Position numbers and translations under genes: made by a program. 64,000 nt of DNA from Galaxea fascicularis (Eukaryota > Cnidaria > Anthozoa > Scleractinia > Euphylliidae). Below, one piece after another: positions 24,501 through 35,356 of this stretch. Each line of letters starts with the position of its first letter. The stretch's first letter is position 1. The notes under the pieces were generated by a model. It was not told the DNA's origin. It searched no databases and saw only the letters and a list, made by a program, of their open reading frames with translations. The stretch is from contig OX419339.1 in NCBI GenBank assembly GCA_948470475.1, forward strand, positions 8,222,685 to 8,286,684. Reading direction: 5' to 3'.

Positions 24501-24938
24501 TCTGGCAGCTGAACAATTTGTTTACCGGCAAACGCGCAAAAGAGTAAGGGCTCAAATGATAGCCTCCATTTCGACTTTTGAATGCACAAACATGGACTTG
24601 AACCTTTTACCTGTGTAGACTAAAACTCTAGACAACTCTTAAATCCTTGATTTCTCGTCAGAAAGGATTCTTCTTGAAATAAATCAGAGCAGACACGAGT
24701 TCTTCATTTTATATGCAGTAGTCATTGATTTATAAGACTTACGAAGAACGTGAACGGAATATATTAAATAAGTCCGCGTTTCACTTAACCACGAAAACCA
24801 AGTGATCGAACTCTACAAACGATAACTTAAAATCAAGGCTTTGAAAAGACTTGCCTTATGCGTGAGTTTCCTCTGCTTTCGAGGCAGCTTCATCTCTAGA
24901 AATCCACACTTGACTAAATCCTCGACGTAACTTGCCAT
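18894..24938 (-). CDS. DOK-family docking protein (PH + IRS-type PTB), short tail
   Basis: This is an adaptor that binds membrane phosphoinositides through its PH domain and NPxY-type phosphotyrosines of receptors through its PTB domain. Exons on the minus strand: 24855-24938, 20862-21174, 19707-19926, 18894-19104. Phases match and give 275 aa. The PH domain (~8-115) runs from CGFLEMKLP through WKRKWFVLRRKSPRGQARLE to the closing TLEWIQLIKEL helix. The PTB domain (~135-232) has YEVNVIPTEDSDRLELTGSY and LEWELDHLPRF; across the exon 3/4 junction come FQAA and CKTGEGHFKF, the DOK equivalent of FEAGR…TGEG. An in-frame ATG at 24,950 would add four residues; 24,938 has the better context. Intron 1 appears to use a GC donor (CATAAG|GCAAGT). 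The C-terminal tail after the PTB has no tyrosine, unlike DOK1-3. DOK is preferred over IRS/FRS by the order and spelling of both domains. Confidence 0.86.
19981..20261. mobile_element. MITE with AGAGCGGTTTTC ends, CCAAT-rich
   Basis: The left end AGAGCGGTTTTCGACAATTG and the right end TCGATTGAAAACCACTCT are inverted repeats. The ~230-bp interior holds six or more CCAAT/ATTGG pentamers (for example GTGATTGGTTGAC, GCCAATGAG, ACCAATCGCG, CTAATTGGTTCG, GTGATTGGTCG). It lies in intron 2 of the DOK gene. Confidence 0.8.
20661..20816. mobile_element. Foldback element in DOK intron 2
   Basis: The outer arms are TATCAAAATTCAGCTTGA and TCAAGCTGAATTTTGATA. An inner pair is AGGCCCAGAGGACAA and TTGTCCTCTGGGCCT. 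No coding potential. The right end is about 45 bp from the end of DOK exon 2. Confidence 0.85.
21493..21531. repeat. (AAT)n microsatellite
   Basis: About 13 AAT units in DOK intron 1. Confidence 0.95.
21532..24854. other. Remainder of DOK intron 1
   Basis: I see no exon or clear element in this 3.3-kb stretch. Short open frames at 23,165-23,437 and 23,831-24,172 have no family features. Confidence 0.4.
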
Positions 24939-24950
24939 GTTAACTTTCAT

Positions 24951-27299
24951 CTTCCACGATATTTTCCACACTCCCGTCCACTTGTTAAATTTCTCACAGG
25001 GGCTTCAACACGAAGAAACCGTAGTCCTGACAAGGCGATTGGCTCTCTTGGAGTTATTGGACAAGATACTTCGGGCTAAACATCTTAAACACGCGAAAAA
25101 GATGCGAACCATGAAAAATAACACTTGTTTGTCAACGGGATCGGCTTTGTTTTTATCGCACGTTGTTTGTCGTGTCCTGAGAGGAAGGGATGACGCTCGC
25201 TCCAATCCCCTCGCGCGCAGTAGTCACGCAGCGTGGACCGCAGCGTGCCAAATATTATATTTAACACAAAAACTCGACAAAAACACGGCACTCTCCTCGC
25301 GAAATCTACCATCCAACTCTATCACTATTTATTTTGCTCCGCGTTTTGATCCAAGACAGAAGACTTCCGATCGTAATTGAATTCGTTGAATGTAACCATT
25401 TTTGAATTATAACCAGCGTACATTAAATGAACTTTGAGCCAAAAATCACGCGAGAAATTTTATGCCCAATTACCTCTTGAAGAGCAAAATGACCTCATCA
25501 CAAGTATAAACAGCGATAGATTAAGATCCAGCGCGTTTCAACATGACTCACTAAGCTTGCTTAACTCTGTAACGATGCAACGAATTACCTATCGTGTTAT
25601 TTGCCTTTGTAACCATAGCTTCGCCGTTTCCCCGCGGGCGTTTTGACAAAATCCCTCCTCTTTGAATATCGCAAAAATTGTTGGAAAAAAAAAACAATAT
25701 TTATATTCAGCTGTAAACTTAGGAAATAGCGCCAAAACAACCGATATAAGTTCTGCAGAAACCGGATAATATTTAGTTATTGCCAGAAACTTAATGCTCA
25801 AGATGTTTTCAACGAAGTCACGCAGAGCGATGTATTTTTAGTTTCAATAACCGGGTGGAATGAAAAGCAACATCATCATATAAAGAGAATGCCAATGTTT
25901 TTCATTAGTTTTGGTGAGGAAGTTTTGTTCTTAAATCACAAAGATTGACTGTCACCGTTTGCCTTCGTTTTCCACGGAAAGAACGAAAAAAAAAGGCGCA
26001 ACAAATAAATGTTAGAAACGTGCACCCAAGAAAATTATAGGGGGGAAAAATAATATTTTATCTCTCGCTGGAGTGACGTTAAAAACCCCTTTAAACCGCG
26101 GACATTCGAAAACAAAGTACTTGAGGTTTTATCCATTGGTCAGGCTGTTTATTTTCCAGTTCATTGACCAATCATGGCACAGGCTACTGAAGACGAGAAG
26201 CAAACAACAAAATCTGCATGCGTGATCAGCGGCAAGGGTCGATAAGGAAAAATTAATTTTTTGTGTGAAGTAGTTCATTCAGTGTTGAAACAGATTAGTT
26301 TGCTCAGTTTTATCATCGATGTTTTCGCGTCAGGGAAAACTGTGGTCGTCTAAACCTGTTCTTTTTGCATAGACAAAGGGGTATTCCGTCGTTACAGGAA
26401 ATCTCTTTTTTTTTTTCAAAATTACTTCTGAAATGTAGAGTTATATGCATCCTCGTCTGAAACAACAGTAATACTAATTACAATATTCAACATGCTTAAT
26501 ATTAATCGCTGTCAAAACGCCCGAATTGCGATCGATCAGTTTATCGATGAGCAAAAAGAGCTAAAAAGCACCTGTCTTCTTGTATGGTTTATGATGATAA
26601 GGATTCTTTATCAAAAGTGTTTCAAATCGATTGGTTTCTCATATTAAATGTTTAATTATAATACCCGTTTCTTTCTTTATGTATATATACATGTATCGAG
26701 AGTAAAAGCACCTGACCCATGGTATGACCACTAAAAAGCTAAAGCTGCGTTGTTATTGTACCGGTGTAAAAGTGAACCGGACCACACGTGTACAGCCGGT
26801 GTGAACAATTCAAAGCCTACCCGCGTCACCGCGTCACTTTATGCACTGGACGAAAGATTGGATTTACACAGATTTACAACTAAAGCAAATATGATGCAAA
26901 TTTAGGGCTGACTTAGATACGCACTGGATGCAATGATGATGCAAACGTGAGTATTTGTTTCTATTGTATTTGCGCACAACCCAAATGCGACGTAAATATG
27001 GCATTTACTTCACATTTGCTTAAGTTTGTTTTTGATACCTCTGCAAATCTGTGGCTTACATTTTGTTTCAAGCTCCGTTTTAACCCACTATTCATTAGCC
27101 TACAGCCCAGAACACGACACTCGACTGTAACTCGAACCTAGCCCAGTTAATCATCGATAGTAATCACGTGCATGTTGTAACATCTCCCTTTCCGAAAGCC
27201 GGGGTCGGGAGACAAATCTATGAGTTGAAGAGTTTGATATAAGACGATCAATAGCGACAACACCAATCACTATGACAACGGCAACGAAAAATTGAGAGT
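24951..27299. other. 5' flank of the DOK gene, no gene recognised
   Basis: Sequence upstream of the DOK start is richer in CpG up to about 25,380 and probably holds its promoter. A 147-codon plus-strand frame (24,937-25,380) runs antisense across the DOK start and looks like a chance frame in this CpG-rich patch. From 25.4 to 27.3 kb nothing was recognised. Confidence 0.4.
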
Positions 27300-27790
27300 G
27301 ACGAGATTAGCCGCAGACATAGTCCTTGAGGTCTTGAATCCCTCCCACCTCCGACACTGTTCCGGGACGGTCGTCATGATCACCTCCTCAGTGGGTGACA
27401 AGCAATGCGGTCACTACGGTAGTTGTAGTCCTCTCTTCCCCTGCGCTGGCCATATCCGGTTCTGGCTCTATGATAAAGGGTTCAGCTGGTGGTTCAGACG
27501 TTTTTGGCAGATGCTGTCGGTTTCTGGGGTAGACTGCTCCGTCATCCGTCTCAACGGTGTACAGCCTCTCGTCTTGAAGTGTTGCGGTAACTTGAGCTTT
27601 GCGCCAAGACTTGTCGCCAAGCTTGCTGATTGAACGGCTTCATTCCCACACCGTCACCCTCAGAGAGGCTGGGCAAGTCCTTTGCTGACTGGTTGTAGAA
27701 TTTGGCTTGGGTCTGTTGGCACACAGGCAGCTCAAGCTCTACGGTCTTTGTTGACCTCTGTAATGTAACACCAGCGTAAAGGCTTTGTAT
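27300..27790 (-). mobile_element. Ty3/gypsy retrotransposon fragment (integrase C-terminal region), frameshifted
   Basis: The minus strand between about 27,790 and 27,360 encodes, in two frames, the typical end of a Ty3/gypsy integrase: FYNQSAKDLPSLSEGD, then a shift, then DKSWRKAQVTATL and YTVETDDGAVYPRNRQHL. No LTR, RT or protease was found nearby, so this is a decayed fragment. Confidence 0.75.
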
Positions 27791-28411
27791 GGGGCGGGGT
27801 GGGGGGGAACGTATCGGATTTGAAGGGAAATTTAGCAACGATTTTCAATAAAAACTTCCCACCTTAACTCCTTCGTGGTAATTTTTGTTTCCTGTGTGGT
27901 TCTTCGGCCGATTTGAAGGGATTTGGTGGAGTTTCAGTTCCAACAGTTTCTCTCTCTATATTATATAGATATCTTTCCAAGGTTGGGTAGTCCACCAGAG
28001 AAGCGACCGGATCCTCTGACGGAAAACAGCCATAAATTCGTTCCAAAGGTTCCAATCGCCTCGAAATTCCACGTGGACCACGACAGATATTAACAGAACA
28101 CATCCGTTCTAGGCTTTGGAGGACCATTAACGTGGAGAGGGAATTATTTCCACAATCTTTTCTGTTTGGAGCCAGCGAAGACGTTTGATTCAAGTGACTC
28201 GTGCCCCAGCCGTTTCAAATTTGGCTTAGCGACCCAGCCTAAGAATCAAATTACTTACTCACCCGGTGGCCAACGGTCAATTGTGTGATTGCTCATGGAA
28301 TCAGTTGACCGTTGGCCACCGGGTGAGTAAGTAATTTCCTCCCAGACAAAGCCTTTACGCTGGTGTTTACATTACAAAGGCCAACATGGACTGTAGAGCT
28401 TGGGCTACCTG
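27716..28411. repeat. Inverted pair of ~65-bp retroelement segments
   Basis: The segment at 27,716-27,787 (read on minus: CAAAGCCTTTACGCTGGTGT… then GTAGAGCTTGAGCTGCCTGTG) recurs on the plus strand at 28,346-28,411 with a few substitutions. Similarity stops abruptly after CCTGTG. The region between holds a 110-codon minus-strand frame of unknown nature (27,864-28,193) and the hairpin listed separately. Confidence 0.65.
28250..28335. repeat. Perfect 31-bp hairpin with 24-bp spacer
   Basis: The left arm (28,250-28,280, containing CTCACCCGGTGGCCAACGGT) and right arm (28,305-28,335) are exact reverse complements, 31 of 31. The spacer is 28,281-28,304. Confidence 0.95.
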
Positions 28412-29154
28412 TGGTTGGTGTTGTCGCAGCTCTTTCTTCCAAATCTCCAGGTTTATAGCTCTGGGCAGTAGTAGGCTCTTAGTCATAGGAAGGAGTGTCT
28501 TGGTCCTCCGAATCATCAGACGTTGTGTCGCACTGGTTGTCATCAGGATCCCATTACTAGGAGCGTATAACTCCCATACTAAGCATATGTCACAGCATTT
28601 TTAAAGACCAATTTATTTTTAAACTATCTTTTCCCGCGAAAAGGAAGTTTCAGTACACGTGATACCGCATCATCGTCACCTTTCTTTTGTTCTAGTTTCT
28701 CAGCCTCGCAGATAAACTTTAGAACAAAAGGAAGTTCGAGGAAACGTTTCGCACGAGAGAATGGGGATAATGGAGCATTGTGATTGGTATTTGAGGCTAC
28801 AGAGTCGGCCCCATGTGGTCCGCGCAGAGTGCTCTCAGGGAGGGATGGGGTTTACTCTCATCCCTCTCTGAGCCTTCATTATGGGTTGTTTACAACTGAA
28901 CCAAACGTAAAAATTAAGCCTCCTTTATTTAAAATACATCGTTACAAAGCCAGGAGACTGATAAATAATAATCACAAAAATCTTGTTGGTAAAACGTAAC
29001 CACATACTAAGCATTCCAAAGGGGCAACAATCAGTCAATTGAACATTTATGACACTAATTTCATCATTACTGAGAATGCTGTCCTCTCTGAATGTTTTTT
29101 TTCCTACAAAAACGTCTATACGTCCAAAAACCAAGAATTTCGTTTTATCTTATC

Positions 29155-29482
29155 AACGGAGTTGATAATGTAAATAGACCATTTCCGAATTACCTCAGGC
29201 CTCTTTTTCAAAGCGAGTCTAGGTGCTCATCCTTTCACATGCAAATAAATTTCCATTCACACGGCGTAATGGCACCTCATAATTAACCAACCCTATACGG
29301 TGGTAGCCTGTTCCAGGCTCCTAGAGAGCCGCGTGAAGGAGAGGGCGAGGGGGCGAAAAGGAGGGGGACTGGGGGAGAGAAATAGTCCCCCTCCCTTTCG
29401 CCCCCTCGCTCTCTCCTTCGCGCGGCTCTCTAGGAGCCTGGAACAGGCTAATACGGTGGTCAATTTACATTATCAACTCGGT
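29155..29482. mobile_element. Nested stack of three foldback elements
   Basis: The outer inverted pair is GTTGATAATGTAAAT at about 29,161-29,175 and ATTTACATTATCAAC at about 29,463-29,477. Inside lies a half copy of the AATAGGCCATTTCCGA family (29,174-29,284), then a complete palindromic element at 29,304-29,450. The outer repeat also occurs singly at 1,832-1,880 and near 18,210. Confidence 0.8.
29304..29450. mobile_element. Palindromic MITE with 9-bp target duplication
   Basis: Arms TAGCCTGTTCCAGGCTCCTA and TAGGAGCCTGGAACAGGCTA pair over about 60 bp each, with a short centre near 29,375. The element is bracketed by ATACGGTGG at 29,295-29,303 and again at 29,451-29,459, a perfect 9-bp target-site duplication. 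A duplication of 8-9 bp fits hAT- or Mutator-type mobilisation. Confidence 0.9.
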
Positions 29483-29959
29483 GTGACAAAAAACCAAGTT
29501 CTTGTGTACAGCTCCCCATGGATGCGGTACCACACTTCTTCAGAAACTACCCTCTTTATCCAAAAACTAAGAGTTTGACTGCTTTCAATCTGTTTTTCCT
29601 CAAGTGAACGAAACCGATTTAAAGCCAGAGGAACAAACTTGGTGTGAAAGAGTATTTTCAAGGAAAAATGGTGCACTGAATCCTTGATAGACATGGGATT
29701 ACATTAAACAAAACACCGGGTACAGAAGGACCACCTGAAAGAATTCTACGGGATACTTCTTCCTTTATTTCGGCATTTAACTACTCGTTTGAATCTGGTC
29801 GCCTCTCTATATATCAAACACGTGGTATTATCATCTGCCAAGCCTATTAAATTATAGCCAAACAGATTTATGAAAAAGTACATTTATCGGCGAGAACTGA
29901 CAGCAGGCTTATAGGCTGCTTTATCCATTGCGATGGCGAGAGGACCATCAGCGGCCTAT

Positions 29960-30330
29960 TACTGTTTTAAGACTTTGACTGGCTTTCGATTCGCTCGAAT
30001 GGGCGTTTATTCACGAGACTTATTATTTGGTCTTGGTCCCTCAATTATCAACGGGGTAAAAGTTTTTTACAATAACACCGAAAACTGCATAAGTAACAAC
30101 AGCCGGAGTAGCGATTTCTTTGAGATTCAAAGAGGAGTCAGACAGGATTGTCCCCTATCACCGTACTTACTTATTCTTGCCGCCGAGGTCATGGCTAAAG
30201 CAATTAGAAACTATTAAATAAATATAAAAAAATTCCGGTAGACAATCAGAAAATCAAGATAAGCCAATATGCAGAACACACCATATTGATTTTAGACTGT
30301 ATCCTCAGCTGTTAAATTGCTTTAAGGTCA
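29960..30330 (+). mobile_element. LINE reverse-transcriptase fragment (L1/Tx1-like)
   Basis: The plus strand encodes IINGVKVFYNNTENCISNN, then FFEIQRGVRQDCPLSPYLLI and a short stretch after it. A stop at about 30,215 and a frame change interrupt the approach to the catalytic box, where a degenerate QYAEHTILILD is seen. RGVRQ is typical of L1-type RT, unlike the GVPQG type at the left edge of the window. Both ends are missing. Confidence 0.8.
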
Positions 30331-30534
30331 TAGTGCAATTTAAGCTAAGCGTAGTCTAAGTAAACACCAAAGCACCAGCACCTTAGCAAGAGAAACACTT
30401 TATTAAGGTTTGGTCAACTTTTTCAATTGAAAAAATCTTCATCGTCAATTAACATCACTCAAAGTTAAAAAAAACAAAACAAAACAAAACAGGTCGTAGC
30501 CGGCAATCCTTTTTACTACTACTTAAAAATGCAA

Positions 30535-33500
30535 TCAAGACGTTTGGACTCTAACGTCAGGTTCATCAACAAGATCAGTAACAGCTTCTTTGAACACCTC
30601 CACAGTGGCTTTGTCAAAGTTTGTAAAGCGAACCAGATCGACAGAGCTCTTGGGTTCAGCGCGGAAAAACTCTAACGCGGAAGAGAAAAGAACTTTTGCG
30701 CAGCGTGTTTTGGGGAATCCAAAAATTCCGCTACTTATAGCAGGTACAGCTATGGTGGAGAGCTGTCGTGAGTGACACTCGTACAGCGAGTTGTATAAAG
30801 CGTTGCGAAGGCTGTTGTCTTCGTCTTTTTGGCCCCCTTCCCACACTGGGCCTAAAACGGAGAAAATCATTAAAAAGCGAATTGTGTAGTTTTGGGAGAT
30901 TGGAATGATGGATGGAAAACAGGACGGACGGACTGGGCACGGATGACTGGAGTGAGGCCTGGTGTCGCTTTGTCGCTCGTTTATGACTCTTGTTTGTCGC
31001 CTGTTTGGTTAGGGACAAATGTCGCTGTCGCAAGGAAAATAAATGGGGAATTAAAAATGAGTTTTCACTGTCGTAAACTGTTGCGCTTGTTTGCCACTTT
31101 CCGTCACTTGTGGGTGTTTTGGGAGAAGATTGTCGCTTGTTTTCGGAGCCTCGTCGCTTGTCGCTTCAACCCCTCGGGAGGCCTCTGAAGTGACAGTATA
31201 GTGAAGTGGGTGATTATCACTGCAGTCCTGCGCACCACCGGAAACAAGTGGTGAAGAAAGTGAGCGAACACTACAATGCGCAGAGCTATCACTTTCACTA
31301 CTATATCAATTCTTAGTATACTCCCACCACTATCGAAGCCCCATTAGGAGATATCGGGACACGGGATACTGAGATAAAAAAAAAATTATAGGGATACGGG
31401 ATCTTTTGGGGAAAATTAACGGGACAAGGAATATTTTGGTAAAAAAGTATAGGGATACGGGATATTTTGGGGGAAATTAACGGGATACGGGATGTATTGA
31501 AAGTGGCAAGATAGGGATACAAACCACAGGAATTAACAGGATATGGGATATTTAGGCCAAAAATAAATGGGATACGGGATACTCAGAACCTCGCTAATGG
31601 GACCTCAGCTCACACCAACTTCTTCAAGGCGATACAAGAGCAGGTGCGTTGCAATGTAGTGCGCCTGCGCTAAACTGTCGCGCTTAGGGTGTTTTGCAAA
31701 ATCAAATCGTCTTTTACAAGGTGAAACGTCTGTATACAGACTAAGTAGGTAGCCTGTGGCCCAATTAGGTCTCTCATTTCTTACCCACTGTATGGATGAC
31801 TATTTTACAGGGAAGATTTCCAGGCCCAGTAACCGCAATCTCACCAGTCTTCACAGGACCGTTGTTTGCGACATATTCATCACTTTCGACTTGTATTTCA
31901 TTTCCACCACCTTTAACGACAGCACCAGCCACCTGTTAGGATGACATATAGATCACGGCTCTTTTCCAGTATGCTTACGTTGGTAGCCAAAGAAATCTCG
32001 AACAAAACCGCAAAACAGGAGAAAATACACCTTTTTTTCCAAAATGGCTCCCATTCTAATATTCTTTTTATTGAAATTAGCCTTTGTTGCCTCGTTCAAA
32101 GTAAAATATTCTTTTGAATTTTGCTTTCCTGAACGAGGCAACAAGGACTAATTTGAAAAAAAACCCAGAATATTAGAATGGGAGCCATTTTGGAAAAAAG
32201 GTGTATAAACAAGAAAAAAAGTCCAAGAAGAATACGAAAAAGAGAACAAAACTAAAACGATCCATGATTGTGAATACCGGGAAAAATGTAGAACAAGTTT
32301 TCAAATATTAAGAAGTTCATTCAACTTTAAACACATTATATTGCAGATCATCAGTTGTCTAACAAGGGGTGGTTTTGCAGAGGTGTTTGTGAGTTCCTGG
32401 CATTAGAGTACATTGAAAATACATTTAAATACATTTTCCAATGAATATATATCATTTTGCTAATTTTCAGCTAGCTTAAACCTCCTCTCTTGTACTAGCC
32501 CACTTACTGGTAAGAATGCCTATTCCCAATGTAATGACAATATTACCCCAAATACACTCCTTTGATATATAAGAACCATTTTTATAACAAAGTTGAGACT
32601 AAGATTTACCCATATTTTAAGAACATGCTTAGAACATAACCCAGGCCTTAGAGTCAGTTTTAAAAGAACATCTTTATTGTGCCCATTTTTTTTTTAATGG
32701 CTATTATAACTGAAGGTAAAATAAAGTAAAACTGTTGTCTAGCACCACCAAGAGTTGATGGGTGCAATATCTTGTTCAAGGCATCAGAGCAAGCCACAGA
32801 AGCATGTCAATCACTGGCAAATTGATACAATGTCACTCATTCACAGCAAACAATGCAGTTTGATAGGTTTCCTGGTCAGGTCCGCATTCTTACCGTGCGA
32901 CTTAATAATGTTTTCAGACTCAAATTGCAAAAAAAGTAAGAATGGTCAGTCTCAGCTCCAAAATTAGATGTTCTTTTATACAAAAAGTGTAGCAGTCATT
33001 AACTTACCCCTCCACCGTGCTTTAACCAAGAGTTTGCAGCATTCACAATCACATCAACATTCTCCTTTGTCAAATCATTTTGTACAACTGCAGTGTCAGG
33101 CAAACAGATAAACTGGATGAGATACCGTCGTTTTCATCTAAGCGTGGACACGTGACAGAACAGCATGTTCTAATTGGATGCAAACATGACATACTTGGTA
33201 ACCAAACATTTGAAGTTTGAAGGGTGTTCGAGCACGTTTTACCAAAATGGCAGAAAGGATAGATATCAAATACTCCTTCGAGGAAATTGATCCAGACCTG
33301 TTAAAGTACGCTTCCGCTTTTCTAAATGTGGGTTCTCATCAAGTGCAATGATGTAGTATTGGCGTGAACACGATTTCCAAAACTTAGAAGTGGTGTACTT
33401 TTGTGTACAGTTGAACGGTTTATACGATACCTTTCACATGTTTCACTTATTGGACGCGTAGCCACCATCTGAATCACCTCATTTCTGAAATCCTTGGACA

Positions 33501-35277
33501 AAGGAATACTAGGTTGAAGTTTCGGCCGTATTTGTTTATCGAAAACATATCAACAGATTCGAAAACTTTCAAACTTTGGCACAAAAGTTTGCTTAACGGC
33601 TGTAAAACTTCAAATGTTTGGTTACCAAGCATGTCATGTTTGCACCCAATTAGAACATGTTTTTCTCTCACGTGTCCATGCTCAGATGAAAATGACGGTA
33701 TTACAATCCAAAAAATACTTTTTTAAAATTAATCAAATTGTATAATTTATTAGGGAAATTTACATGTAAGGGCAATAAATCCATTTGTCAGAACTTCCAA
33801 GTCAGATTGCAGTACCAATTTGTGAATACGTACACGTACAGGTCTATGGCTAGATTTTACTAAAGTAATAAAAAACGCACCGAGTGCATTGTTGAGTTAT
33901 ATAAGTACGCGGGAATTTTTAAGAACACGAGAGAAGTGCCTAGAGAAGCATGAGCCGAAGGCGAGTACTTCTGGCACTTCTCGAGTGTTCTTAAAAATTC
34001 CCAAGTGCTTATATAACTCAACAATGTACGAGGAACAAGTTTTTTATTTCTTTTATAAAATGTCCCGGAGATTTAAGCGAGCTTTCATACCTATTTGCGC
34101 TCGCGCACGAGCTTGTGACGTAGGCAGCGTGCATTATAACTCAACAGTGCACGCGTGTGACGTAGAGCGCGTGCTTTATCGGGATTTATAAAATGTTAGA
34201 AGAGTTACGTGCGCTTTGATTGGTCGAATCGAGTTCATTATCGAAAAGTGCCAGAAGCACTCGCCTTCGGCTCGTGCTTCTCTAGGCACTTCTCTCGTGT
34301 TCTTAAAAATTCCCTCGTGCTTATATAACTCAACAATGCACTCAGCCCGTTTTTTATTACTTTAATAATGAACTCGATTCGACCAATCACAGCGCGCGTA
34401 ACTCGATCAACATTTTATAAAAATGGTTACATGGCACAGTGTGTTTTGAATTCCCCCAGAATTATATCTGACATCTGGCAGTTATTTACTTCTATTTTAT
34501 TCACTCTACCAAGTGTAATTAACAGGGACACTTCAGCCAGCTGGCTTTAGCAAACTACTGTAGGCCCTTAATGTAGAAAATGTAACAGCATAAACTCCTA
34601 AGAAAGACTATTTATGGATAATGTAACACCTACAAGAAGTTCAATAAAAAAGACCTTTGTAATGGTGCAAAACTGTCCAGTTTTTGTTACACTAGCTACT
34701 GTATTTCTGTAAAATATGGAAGAGCACCCTAAGGGTTGTAGTCCTTATAGACAAAATATAGCAAATGGTGGATTACATGTAGTTGATTGGCGTGATCTGT
34801 GTGATGAACAAACAATGAACTGAGTAAATAATAATTTTTTGAAAATATTTTTAACCATTATATTGTATATGATAATTTCCATTTGTCACCTGTAAAGCGT
34901 CTTTGGACCACTGCAAAAAGACACTATACAAATGTATTATTGTATTGTGTATTGTATAATTCTGTGTTTCCTTAAGTTGTATATTTCCTAAAAAAAGAAT
35001 GTTTTCTTCAAAAGATAATTTACAGTGCATATTACAATAGGTAACGTTCTTTGTGTTACTAAAATAACTACCAAAGAGAAATATATAGTTACAAGCTTTT
35101 ATGTCATTATTTTTTTAATTACAAACGAGGAAATAGTTTATGGCAAAACAGCCGGGACTTAATATAACATAATTCACATATAAAAAAGCTCAGTAACACA
35201 ACAGTACACATACCTTCTATCCGTTTACTTGATTTCTCATCAACTGAGGAAAATATTACTGCAGCGTGAACAGTACC
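30535..35277 (-). CDS. Macro-domain protein (PARP9/PARP14-like module), 5' end not found
   Basis: The macro domain binds ADP-ribose and in some family members removes it from proteins. Exons on the minus strand: 35214-35277, 33008-33087, 31785-31932, 30535-30851 (stop). Every boundary has AG/GT signals (GTATGT, GTAAGT, GTAAGA) and matching phase, giving the last 202 residues. The ligand-site motifs are [16 protein letters not shown] followed by [10 protein letters not shown]; then [28 protein letters not shown] spans exons 2-3 of the model (split at HTVG|PVW); and [20 protein letters not shown] lies in the last exon. The layout ([19 protein letters not shown]) resembles PARP9/14 macro domains more than MACROD1/2. 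The protein ends about 50 residues after the SSGIFGFP loop, with no PARP catalytic domain. The first modelled exon starts in phase 0 and has no convincing start codon, so upstream exons remain unidentified, perhaps between 35.3 and 37 kb. Confidence 0.8.
31366..31590. repeat. Degenerate tandem repeat, GGGATACGGGATATTTTGGG
   Basis: Five or more imperfect units of GGGATACGGGATNTTTTGGG alternate with AAATTAACGGGA over about 225 bp. It lies in the last intron of the macro-domain gene. Confidence 0.8.
32025..32206. mobile_element. Palindromic MITE, ATACACCTT…AAAATGG family, copy 1
   Basis: Arms ATACACC…CCAAAATGGCTCCCATTCTAA and TTAGAATGGGAGCCATTTTGG…GGTGTAT are complementary. An inner pair, TTGTTGCCTCGTTC and GAACGAGGCAACAA, also matches. 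A second member is at 51,321-51,493. It lies in the macro gene intron between exons 33,008-33,087 and 31,785-31,932. Confidence 0.9.
33123..33700. mobile_element. Long-TIR DNA element in the macro-gene intron
   Basis: The left arm of about 100 bp begins TACCGTCGTTTTCATCTAAG and the right arm ends CAGATGAAAATGACGGTA. Inner words GTTCTAATTGG and GGTTACCAAGCATGTCATG pair with the opposite arm. Inside, a 34-codon frame starts at 33,247 ([20 protein letters not shown]) and ends at 33,351. It has a good Kozak context but no known family. It may be the remnant of the element's own protein start. Confidence 0.8.
33861..34364. mobile_element. Long-TIR DNA element with internal repeats
   Basis: The ends TAAAGTAATAAAAAACGC and its near-complement GTTTTTTATTACTTTA bound about 500 bp. 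The ~110-bp arms contain TTGAGTTATATAAG, TTTTTAAGAACACGAGAG and GAAGTGCCTAGAGAAGC. Further inverted pieces of the arm occur inside (around 33,965-34,030), and a GATTGGTCGAATCGAGTTCA word near 34,220 is mirrored outside the right end at about 34,370. Confidence 0.8.
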
Positions 35278-35356
35278 CTACAAATACAGTGTGTACAATT
35301 TAAAAAAATCATCTCTTTATTACTATTAGTAAGCTCGTATATAGTTATTATTTACA

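Noticed and set aside
24937..25380. 147-codon plus-strand open frame
   Set aside because: It runs antisense over the DOK start into CpG-rich promoter sequence and has no recognisable domain or splice support.
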